64,000 nt of DNA, taken from Imbricaverruca yamaguchii. Taxonomy: Eukaryota > Arthropoda > Thecostraca > Neoverrucidae. Position numbers and translations under genes: made by a program. Below are positions 47,281-58,002 of the stretch, in pieces. The notes under the pieces are model-generated. The model searched no databases and was not told where the DNA came from. It worked only from the letters and a program-made list of their open reading frames with translations. The stretch covers positions 5,009,501 to 5,073,500 of the forward strand of contig JAOTOL010001661.1 of assembly GCA_034440575.1 (NCBI GenBank). Direction: 5' to 3'. Numbering within the stretch: position 1 is the stretch's first letter; every line of letters starts with the position of its first letter.

Positions 47281-50113
47281 ACAGGAATGAATGCACATGT
47301 CATGCTAGGAAGCGCGACAGCATATTGACCCGGGGTTACCCTGCAGCACGAGCCCAGGTCATTTGCGTCACTTCCCCGCGGACGTAAAGGGGTTTCGCTC
47401 GTCAGTTCGTTCTCCGGGCGCCAAGCCGACAGTTCTGACCGCTAACTGCGGCCGCTTGCCATGAACGCTGGCCGCATGGCCATTTGGCTGATTGGCCACC
47501 GCAGCGGAGGCCACCGACGAGAAGCTGCGGCTCGACGGGCTGCGGCCGCCCCACAGGAAGTCCTCTCGGCTGAGTGTCGGCTCCTGGGTCCGAAGCACAC
47601 CGGTGGATAAGCTGCCGACTCGCCTGCGGTGCACACACGGCACCAGTCGGGCCCTCTTGGGGCAGACTCTTCGTTCGTTCGAAGGTTTTTAGACAAACTC
47701 CCAGAACACTCCCATAGTGGTATTTGAGCTCAACTCCCATAATAGTCTTTGGTTTTGAAATCATTGGGGCAAAAAATAATATTTTGAAATAGTATTGTTT
47801 GCCCTGGGTGTGCAGTATGACATACCACGTTTTTCCGACATCGATTCCCCTATTGGTATGCATCCTTCGCAGTAGCTAAATTCACGTAACATGAACAAAC
47901 ACCATACATCTTACTATAAGAAATACCATATTAGTGATATTGATAAAATGTATCAGAGACGCTCCCACTAAGTTTCACGTAGGATGCAAATGGAGCACTG
48001 GCATGGTACCTTTTCTGCACGCCGCATTTTGGCCCGAGGGCTACTTCATTGACGTGGGCTCGACAAAATCCACTCAAGTTAGCCAGCTGGCAGGTGTAAA
48101 CAAACAGTCAAAAACCTTCAAGCGGCTACATATAGCCAGCTAGAGAGGGTACATGTCAGCAGACGGCTTCTCTGCGCGTGCAACGGGCACCATGTCCACG
48201 TGCGCCGTGTGCCAACGTGCGTTCCGCACAGGAGAGCCACGTCAACGACAAACGTCCACGAGAACCGTACGCCATCAATTAATATCCATGTATGTTCTAT
48301 GACACATAAATTAACCTCTGTGCCTGGACCTGTACCTCGTCGTTCCCGTTTTCCCTATGACTGCAAAGTTTGCCGCCATGCCGACCTGACACTCGAAGCG
48401 AGCAAAATTTCCCCGGCACGTGGAGAAGCGACATGAAGGGAAGACGCGATCGCCCTTCCGGCAAAAGTGAGCCGCCGAATTTGAGCAGACCGTGTCCGGT
48501 GCTCCACGTCCTTGGCTGTGCCAATTTTCAAATTACTGCGGTGCACAGGTAATCTGCGGGGCTCGGCCCTCGGTCTGACGAAAGGTCGTCTCTGGCCAGA
48601 GCCTGGCGGGCAGCTAACGCGACCCGCCGACAGCGGTTAATGCGATCTGTCCGCCCGGCAGAGCCGTGTCTCGCCGGCCAGACTGTTGGCGTGTCAGTCT
48701 GTCAGTCTGGCCGGAAGTGGCGGTGTCGCCGTGGCCACAACACCGGCCGCCGTCGCCGCCGGCCGCCGCCTCCCCGCCCCACGCCTCCCCGCCCCCCCGC
48801 CGCCTCCGCCCCACGCCTCCCCGCCCCACGCCTCCCCGCCCCGCGCCTCGCCGGGCTGACACCGGGCGCCTGACTGAGGCGGGAGCGCGTGCCTGTATTC
48901 TGTACCTGCTGCATTCGATGGGTTAGCAGAAGTTCGAAGCTTTTTAAACAAGCTCCCAGAGCACCAGAGAGAACCAGCGACAGCATTCGCAACATTGCTC
49001 ATAAATTTGTTCATTTATCGCAGATGTCAGGAAGGTTATTAAGTATTAAGAAAGAAGAAGAAACGAGATAGAAGACGGATGCAGATTTTTCCACCACCTT
49101 CTACGGCGTTTGTGGAAACCTTGAATGGCAATAACATGAATTAATTGGAATTAAGTATGGTGATGGTGATATGGTTGTCATCAATCCTTTCGACATATGC
49201 TGCTGTTCTAAGCTTGCCTTTGCTGGTCAATGCATTCATTAATTATGCATTAATTGAGCTTTTATGCTCGTTAGCTTACGACTGACACCAAGCCCCATTA
49301 ATATCAAGGAGCATGGGAGCAATAATAAAACGGCGCAACCACCTGTTGTAGGGCAGACAAGCTGGCCATGTAATATGGATTGTAGAGGATGTCATGCAAG
49401 GTTGAAAAGAATGGCGAATATTTAGTTTTGAGTTGGGAATCTAGCAGGATAATTGTGAAAAACTAACACGTGGTGTTCAACGTATTACAGGTTCGTGAAA
49501 GATGATTTAATCAAGCCTTTGTCCATGGCTGCAATTTTACACTCATTTCAATTCGGAAGGTGTGCATTAAGCTGTGCGTTTAAGGGGACGCCTTCTTTTA
49601 TAATTTGGCGTTAACCTATGGAAACCAGGCAATATAAAATATTTGTTTAGAAAGCTCGCCTTTTCTTTTAATGTCCAACAAATTTGGAGTAAAGTATGCA
49701 CATTGCTTACACAACCATAGACAAAGCGTAATAACAATAATGTGTCACATTAATGCGATATGCTACCATGCCAGTTGCATGCCACGTGTTGGTCACTTTT
49801 GCCCCGTTCCAGCCATATGCTACTGTTTGATATCTGGTGAATCCAACTGCCATGTTTTATGTTGCTTTATTCCCATTGCATAAGGTCTTACTTTCGTAAG
49901 CTGCATCCCACCGATATGCTACATTACCAACTAATATCGTTGGTCTTCTGTTGTCTTCAGCAATCAGCATGTCAGAAATTTTGGAAATGTCTCAGGGTTG
50001 AGCATAAATTATTCCATGCATATGTGAACATTGGCGGGAGGGATTCTGAAATTGAATGATCGAGCTGCATAATGATTATCCTCAACATGCCGTTTGTTAA
50101 GTTTACATTGATC
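47281..50113. other. anonymous sequence
   Basis: A C-rich CGCCTCCCCGCCCCA-type patch lies at about 48,751-48,858. A ~33-bp sequence starting GTTCGAAG occurs at about 47,677-47,710 and again, diverged, at about 48,934-48,966. No gene recognised. Confidence 0.4.
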
Positions 50114-50118
50114 AATAT

Positions 50119-50189
<71 letters not shown>
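50114..50189. repeat. (TA)n microsatellite
   Basis: About 70 bp of TA with ACATAC edges. Confidence 0.96.
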
Positions 50190-50196
<7 letters not shown>

Positions 50197-53100
50197 ACTT
50201 GTGTAAATAACTGACTGGTTTGAAGGGGAGCCTACCACCATTTCTAAAAAGTTCAATGATTTAGTCCATTATGTTTTCAAAGGGCCCATTGATTTTTTTT
50301 TTCAGCAAGATAACCAGTGACCAACTTAATTGTCCTGTGGAGGGGGCCAAATCTACCACCAACGTTTCTGAATCACCGGATTTCAACTCTGGCCTGTGTG
50401 CCACATTTGTTAGCTTCAAAGCTAACTCATCTGCCACATAAACGAGAGCAGAGGTACACCTGGTGGAAGCTACAACTTCGGCGAAGCATGCATAGCACAC
50501 GACCCTAAGAATGACGTCATAGCTCCGTAGCCTGACAGCCTGAGCATATATTCATCCCAAGTGATCCGCAAAGGACGAGGCATAGGTCACGCCTCGAGAC
50601 GGCGCGCCGCCGCGCATTATGTTCCGGCGGATGTGCCAAGCCAGTATTGGGCTAACGCCAGTATTGGGGTAACGTTCAACCCCTCGTTTGGCGACGGTAT
50701 GGGGTCGGAGTGTACGAATTGGGTGGAGTAAAAAAAAACTTCCGGGTATGACGCATGCCAAGCATTTCGTTGCTCAGGAGCCAACTTGTTATTCCTCCGT
50801 GGGCTATGAATTGGGTGTTGAACCCCCTCAAACTCTCGCTCAGAATTGTAAAGAGACTACAAACAGAATGCAGCAGACGATTTCGCGCGGCGTACCGCAT
50901 GCCCCGGCCTGATGGTTGCCGTTTGTTTACTGCATCGGGTTGAACTTGCCCGTGCTGCTGTCTGCCATCTATTGGTAGTTTTTGGTATCACCGCCATTCA
51001 CGGCCCAGGCTGTCCGCAGCGGCCTACGGCGTACATCACGGAACGAAGTAACTTCTGCCTGATAACCTTCGTCTGAAGAAGAAAATTACGAAGACGCAGT
51101 AGACCGTTGTAGAGTGAAACCTCCCGCATCGATTTAGTACGAATTGGTGCACCAGTACGGGGGCGTGATTCCCGAAACCAATATCGGCGCCGAACCCGCC
51201 GGCATTAATCATCGTGTGGGTCCGACCGCCACGCCAGGGTCTTCGTCTTCTGCGACGGCTCGCCGACTACGGGGACGTCGACGACGGCTCGCCGACTACG
51301 GGGACGTCGACGACGGCGGATAATGCTTCACATATTCTCATTTTGAATGCACCCATTTGCTGATCCGAACCTTAGCGATGAAGTGATTCCTTTTGTGATT
51401 GCACTTTGTTCGGCAATCCATATTTTCTTCAGGGTCAGCGTCAAGCCATGTCTAGACATTGCCACAGGTGGAGTTGATGTCCTTTCGAAGGAGGTTCTAG
51501 CCCGATTCTCCATGTTAAAGGAGACCTTCGATAATCATAGATTGTACCGTGACGCCAAATGGCCATATGCGTTGACACATATTTCGCCTCTGTGTATGTG
51601 TCACTCTGTGTTAGAGCGGTAGCAGACAAAATATCATCCGGGCACATACGAAGTGGGCAGATAATGCGAGTTCGTTTTATTGGATATACAATTATGAATG
51701 AAAGATGAATGAATTATACCAACGGGTGTAATCCTAGCATTGAAGAAGGATAAGCATAAGCGGAAAATTATCACATCGAATCTATATAGATAGACATTGA
51801 CAGGTGTGCAGGTACTCCAATATACTTGATGCCTGAACCATTGCTATACAAAATAATCGTACGAAAACTGAGGATGTCTCCATACAGTCCACTTTTATGG
51901 GCGACCATTCACAGATGCATTAATACACGGCAAAGTGGTGGACATTGCATTGAAGCGCCGCTCTTCGCCACACATTACATTTGCGGAGTGTAATGTGCCC
52001 AACTTCGCAAGGCGACCGCGATTTTGACAAGGCAACTAATTTGGTGCGAAATGAAGCTAATTCCAGTTTTCTCAGGCGAACACAATTTTCGCAAGGCAAC
52101 TAAATTGGTGTGAAATGAAACTAGTTTTAGTTTTCTTATGTCATAAGGAGCCGGCGTGCAAGCATAAGATTATTCCAGCCTCGGCTCTAGCATGCCAGTG
52201 AAGCGCACTGAGCATGAAGATAGCGTTTGTCGTGAAGATCGCTGACCGGGCATGACCCGACATGTCCACCGGACCACCTCATGCTGACTGTAAGCGGCAG
52301 CCTCCCTGGAACGCCACCCAGCTGCAGGGGCGGACACGGGAGACACCGGGGGAATGTGCCGCCCATGGAAAGGAAACGCTCCTGGCCGCGAAAAGACGCC
52401 GCATTTGGAGGCTCGAGGACCTCCCCCCCCCCCGCCCTCCCATCCCCACCCGCTCAACGCGAATTTGTCAGCCCAGACACTCCTCCAAGGATCTTCGCAG
52501 CGGCTCTCGGCTCCAGACGAGAGTTCCTCCCACGGAAATTCCTGGGTCCGCCCCTGCCCAGCTGACGTGAGGCACGGCCAGCGTGCAGTGGAATCCTAGG
52601 ACGAGGACCAGGAACTCGGGGTCAAGTGACCTAGCAGTCATCCAGGACAGTACAGCACGCGACACTCGGCTCGGCTGTAAACATTTTAAATCATGTCTGC
52701 ACTGGCTCAGGATGGTAGTCGGAAATTGAATCCGGTATTTACATTTCGAGACTGGACAACATTCGCCCACAGCAACCAGACAACTTGTCCGCGGTGCAGC
52801 TGTAGCGAAACTATTGCAAGTTCACAGGGACGAACATGCACAATTCCGGCGTCAATCCCGCAGGCACTCGCTGGTTTCAAAATGTTTAGTCTACCTCCTA
52901 GCACATCGCCGATGGCCGATACGGGTGTGTGGAGGGGGGGGGGGGCACTGTGAGTATGTGTCCTCCGTGAAAAGTTGGCGACACCTCCAGAGGAAGGCTC
53001 GAGTGCCCACCCCCCCCCCCCTCCTCCTTCTCCGTAAATGGAGGGGAAGCTAACGGACCCAAGTTATGAACGCCCCTGTCGGCATCCATTGCGGAACATT

Positions 53101-53211
53101 TGACGTGAAACTTGTCATATCAAGTGAGGCTGCTGACTTCTGCTGATACTTTCGAAACCTAATCCGGCAGATTTCGGCGTTTTTCGCACTTTGCAAATTT
53201 AGATCTAAATT
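50190..53211. other. anonymous sequence
   Basis: A 29-bp duplication (GACGGCTCGCCGACTACGGG plus GACGTCGAC) at 51,254-51,317. Homopolymer C or G runs of 11-12 nt at 52,423-52,433, 52,934-52,945 and 53,010-53,021. The open frame at 51,347-51,622 (plus) is not recognisable. No gene called. Confidence 0.4.
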
Positions 53212-53385
53212 GGTTTATTGGGTGGTTCTTGGCGCACTTCATGCACATTCACGGCTAATAGCGCATCCCACACTGTTTCGCCGATGGGCCGCTGGATTGG
53301 GAAATGTCCTGAGCGGCGCTGGTGTCGAACCCGGGACCTTTGGTACCCAGAGCCAACAACTTAACCACTCGGCCATCCCCGCCCC
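53212..53385 (-). mobile_element. tRNA-derived SINE, copy 2
   Basis: On the minus strand the 5' end reads GGGGATGGCCGAGTGGTTAA (box A) and then CCCGGGTTCGACACC (box B GGTTCGACACC), giving a good RNA polymerase III promoter. A body follows that matches 32,287-32,444, and the 3' end is GCGCCAAGAACCACCCAATA. It is better preserved than copy 1. Confidence 0.85.
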
Positions 53386-54353
53386 GATCCAAATTGGTTG
53401 CGAAGTATGCACATCACACTTACGAAATAAACACAACCGTGCTTGACTTACACCCTATAAGCTACCAAGACTGTAGCGCGTTCACGCACCAACCGGTTTT
53501 CATTCATACCGCAAAAACCCCAGAGAGCGGGGTTGCAACTCTCCCTCTCCGGTCTCCCGCGGGTTAACACATCTAAACAAGACGCCTTTATTATGCCGCA
53601 AGCAGGGACGGTCATAATCTTGATTAGCATAACACACGCGCGGTAGTGAAGTGCGTGTAAATTTCCTCAAACATGTGTCCGCCATTGTCCCGATACGGGC
53701 TGGCGGTCGCCACTAAATACTTAAACCCTGCCCCAGTGTTAGCTCGTCCCTCTGAGGCTGTGGCGACGCGCTTGGCCATTTCTAGCCAGCCGTTAGCATG
53801 AAGTGATTTGGCTTCTCCCAGCCCTGTGCACTGGCAACAGACATTGCATAAACAAGATACTTGCCAGAAACCGCAAACACGTTGCCGAACTCCCCGAAGT
53901 ACAGCGAAACGGCAATAAATGCTGAGATGTGACGCTCAGGAGAACTCATGTGGAAAATTGTACCTGGTAAACGAATGCTGCAACCAGCTGAAGCGTGCCC
54001 TCCTTTTCAGAGGAAAGGCAGAAAGCTGGATTTCGGGAAGCATACAGTACCCCCCCCCGTGAACTTGCATGACAAAATCGACCCAAGCCTTCCAACCCCC
54101 GACCCAAAGCCCGTGACGTCGCTTTTCCACCGGGCAGCACAACTCCCCCGGCCGGCCGACTATGCGTAAAACAAAATAGTGGAGTGTGTGCCGACAAATT
54201 ATCAACGCCAGCTACTACGCAAACAAATATATGCCTGAGTACCCCCACCCCTTCTGTGCCGCCGCCATACGTTCCGCTCCCCCTGATGCCTGGTGAGTTG
54301 TTCCCCTTTTTGATGTTACGATATCCTTGCTTTTTATCTCATGACACGAGCGC
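53386..54353. other. anonymous sequence
   Basis: A 9-nt poly-C at 54,050-54,058. No gene recognised. Confidence 0.35.
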
Positions 54354-54376
54354 ATATATATATTTATATACATATA

Positions 54377-54444
<68 letters not shown>
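54354..54444. repeat. (TA)n microsatellite
   Basis: About 85 bp of TA with a small interruption near 54,380. Confidence 0.95.
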
Positions 54445-54446
<2 letters not shown>

Positions 54447-54559
54447 ATGGCTTTTCAAATATGTATACATGTGTGCATTTATTGCTTTGTAAATCTGTGG
54501 TGTGAACCCTATCACGTAACGGCTCATCTTGGGAACTGATGGGTGTATATGTCGCAATG

Positions 54560-54619
<60 letters not shown>
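54560..54619. repeat. (TA)n microsatellite
   Basis: Sixty bases of uninterrupted TA. Confidence 0.97.
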
Positions 54620-54621
<2 letters not shown>

Positions 54622-55026
54622 GCGTTCCTTACCGGCTGGGGAACGTGCGGGACTTGGAAGTTCTCACTAACTGCCTTAATACGAGTTTGCATCAGCGAAA
54701 TTTCCGACATGAATTTCGAACGAATGGACCTAGTACGAACTGTCTTGACAGGCCCTAGCTCGCATTACGGCACGTTATGTGTGCACTGTACAAGTATAGT
54801 ACATTCCTTCTGGCAGCATCCACGCCGGTGATAGACAAGATATTACAAAATAATGGTTCTGCTCGCATGAATGGTCTCCCCGCCGCACCTCCTCGCGACG
54901 ACACCGCTTCTTATGACGTCGTCAGCAATATAGTGCCTCGGAGTAGATCCATTTTTAGATCCGAGAGGTACGAGGCGGCCGCTCCGAGCCTATTCAGCGC
55001 ATGAATCAGCGCATGAAATGCATTAC

Positions 55027-55155
55027 AGGGGAATTGGATCAACATCTGAGACGCATCATAGAGGAATTGGATCATCATACGATACGCATCACAGAATAAT
55101 TGGAACAGCATATGAGACGCATCATAGTGGAATTGGACCAACATCTGAGCGCAGT
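55027..55155. repeat. 33-bp tandem repeat
   Basis: About four diverged units with GAATTGGATCAACATCTGAG and ACGCATCATAG motifs. The unit equals 11 codons and the plus frame gives a GIGSTSETHHR-like peptide repeat. No gene structure supports translation. Confidence 0.82.
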
Positions 55156-56984
55156 CATCGGTGGGTTTCGCGCCAAATCGCAAATCGCAAATCGCAATGC
55201 GACTATATACCGGGCCGAAGACCGAGCGGGAAATTCCAATTTCCGATAACGATTGCCGCTTTTGTGATTGTAATATATACGCACGCTCCCGCTCATCAGG
55301 TAGCACTGGAATCGATGCAATATCATCATGAAGCATTAAAGCTTGTTTTGTTCAGTTGTGGCGTTTTGTTTTCTTCCCAGAGCACGGCTGCAGGATTACC
55401 TGAATTGATGGTACTCCTTCAACTCGTGGCTTTGATAAGACTTCCATAGAACGTGAGTTTGCATCAAGCTGAACTCAATCTTTCCTGGCGTCACGATTGG
55501 GCTGAAATTTTCTCACAAATGTTTTAAATGTATTGTTTTATGTTTTCAATGTTTTGTACCTTGAGCATCCCGTGACTGAATAAGCAGAACACACTCTGAA
55601 GAACTGACACATCGAACATTCGGTGAAGACGACCAGCTGGAAATGTTTTGCCAAAAATCCTCCCGCAGACAGTCTCACCAATTGCATGATATATTACAGC
55701 ACCTTCTATGATATTACTGAAGTGGGGATCTATGACCTGGCAGACCCTTTTACTGCATTTGAAGAAAGCATATAGATTGTCCTCATACCAACACAACTGC
55801 ACGCCGCATTTGTGTTGCACGTTAAAATAAAGCCGCTGATTGAGGTGGGAAGCACTAACGTTTGTTTAGGCACCGCATTTTCTCCCTCGCGTAGCGCAAT
55901 CGGACTGCTACAACGCCTCCCAAAAATGCTAAAACGTTCACAAACTGGGAACGCCAGCGACATGAGACCACACGGCCATCCTGACGAGATTCCCGAATTC
56001 GCAACCGGTACCCGATGTATATATTTGGAGCCACGTGTTGACCATCCTGGTCAGTGCGAAGGTCACTTCCGCAAAACTCGGCATTATCCGAGGCTTATCG
56101 CAGCCTATGTGAAAGCAACAACGGCAAGATCAACATGACATTACTCAGCATGTTGGAATACTAAGCATATGATATGTGCTGCATTTAGTCATATGCCAAG
56201 GATCAGATGCTGTTGGAGTAGAAGGTCGCGCAGTGGAGCGTGTGGAAACCTTCGACGTAGTGATCGAAACCACTATTTTTTTTAGTCTCTGTGGTATAAA
56301 TGAACGTGAAATTCAGTGGCAGCCTGCAAACTGCCACGGAAGGAATTATAACCCGAAAAAACGCTACCAGAGGTGAAGCTAGCTCAATAACCTCGCATAA
56401 CATTCGGTAGACCAATAACCCATGCATACAGTTTACCTGACGTGTCCACACTACCCCACCCAACATAGACTATTCTGGTGTAACAGATGCCAATTTGGGA
56501 TCCTCTGTAATCTTGGTGAAAAACTGCATGGCCTATTGCCTCTCAAAATGTCAAAAAACCAATGACTTCCGACGTCTTCAACTTTGCTACACCGTGATAT
56601 TAGTAAGACATGATTAATCAACTACGCCAAGCGCGGCACGCTGGTTCACGTACTGCTTCCGTAGTCGCGAGGAACTTAACATTGCATCAGCTTCCTGCAC
56701 GGACGAGGCCTGAGGCTCAAGCTTACACTTACCATATTTTACTAATCGGCAACGGCACACAGCGTCTCGGTGATGGCCATGCCTTCGCTTCGTTTGGTCT
56801 TAGCCAAAACACTTTGGCCGAAGTGCTTTTCCCGAAGCGAAGTGCTTTCCGAAGTGTTCCCGAGCTCAGTCACGTGCAGAGGCCGTTACCAGGGAGCAGG
56901 GTATGAACTTTAGGCTAGAGTTGGAGAGGCGCGCAATGGCCAGGTCTCCGACCTGTGTCGCTGAGGAACCAAGACCACCCCACC
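55156..56984. other. anonymous sequence
   Basis: A minus-strand frame at 55,524-55,820 (98 codons) and a plus frame at 55,812-56,138 read smoothly but match nothing I know. At about 56,790-56,860 there is a short GCGAAGTG/CCGAAGTG cluster. No gene called. Confidence 0.35.
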
Positions 56985-57370
56985 TGAGGAACCAAGTATG
57001 TGACCTCTGTCGCTGCCTGGTCAGCCACCACAGACTCGGGACCCCACCTGGGGAACTAGGTCTGTGACTGCCTGGTCAGCCAGCACAGACTAGGGACTCC
57101 ACCTGAGAAACCAAGTATGTGACTTCTGTAGCTGCCTGGTTAGCCAGCACAGACTCAAGACCCCACCCGAGGAACCAGGGCTGTGACCTCTGTCGCTGCC
57201 TGGCCAGCCAGCACAGACTCGACACATCACCTGATGTACCAGGGCTGTGACCTCTGTAGCTGCCTGGTCAGCCAGCACAGACTCGGGACCCCACCTGAGG
57301 AACCAGGGCTGTGACCTTTGTAGCTGCCTGGTCAGCCAGCACAGACTCGGGACCCCACCCGAGGAACCAT
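56985..57370. repeat. ~64-bp minisatellite
   Basis: Six to seven copies, each with GAGGAACCAGGGCTGTGACC, TCTGTAGCTGCCTGGTCAGC and CAGCACAGACTCGGGACCCC. One copy near 57,060 lacks about 12 bp. Confidence 0.93.
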
Positions 57371-57532
57371 ACGTCACACTGATGGTGGGCGGGTTTCCAC
57401 TAGTGGTGGCGAATATTTTAACAAATTGAGACCGAAGACCGGCCGGGCATCGAATCATCGCAAAGCAATGCAAAAATTCCGACATTGTTTGACTGGAGCA
57501 AGGCCATTATGTAGGAGCACGGAGTCTGAACA

Positions 57533-57644
57533 TATAGGAGTTAACCAAGCAGTTAAAATAACTTAGCTCCTATCCTATATGCAATTATATTAACCTCGGA
57601 GTTAAGTTCGTCTAGTTCCTTAACTGCGAAGACAACTCCTATTT
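57533..57644. repeat. imperfect inverted repeat (MITE-like)
   Basis: The left arm ATAGGAGTTAACCAAGCAGT (57,533 onward) is matched by the right arm, which reads in reverse ATAGGAGTTGTCTTCGCAGT (from 57,644). Arms are ~32 bp at about 70 percent identity. Further AGGAG/CTCCT words lie inside. No flanking duplication identified. Confidence 0.5.
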
Positions 57645-57809
57645 GTTATAGTCTACACGCGCCTCCCTGTACTTGGTGGTGTTCTAGTCCAACACTGGTG
57701 GGAATTTGGCAGTTATTGGCATAGCGAACTTGGCGGCTTAGGCGTTTTATAATTGTTCATTTGGATATTTAGCATCAGCCTCATTGACTTGACTTCACTT
57801 GAATTATCA

Positions 57810-57919
57810 CAGTCTGCCACCGATAGGTCATATCGGCTGTTTACGTCGGTTGGAGGTAGTGGTCCGGGCGGTGCCTGGTAGTAGTTGGGGTCATCGCCTT
57901 TCGTTTGAATATTTCAAGG
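57810..57919 (-). mobile_element. short LINE 3'-end fragment
   Basis: On the minus strand it runs AAAGGCGATGACCCCAACTA ... GGTGGCAGACTG, matching the 3' module of the half-LINE at 58,003-58,134 and ending with a similar ATAATTCA. It is a 5'-truncated, diverged copy of the same family. Confidence 0.72.
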
Positions 57920-58002
57920 AACATGTCATGTTGCAGTAACTCGTGCTCTGACAGCACATCAGTCACGCCGAGACGTGTGTAAAATGTGTAAATGAATTAT
58001 AA

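Noticed and set aside
51347..51622. 91-codon plus frame (MHPFADPNLSDEVIPF...)
   Set aside because: No recognisable domain; it ends without gene context.
55524..56138. Two adjacent smooth frames on opposite strands (minus 55,524-55,820; plus 55,812-56,138)
   Set aside because: Neither shows a motif I can name, and their lengths are not beyond chance for the window. A database search or RNA-seq would decide.
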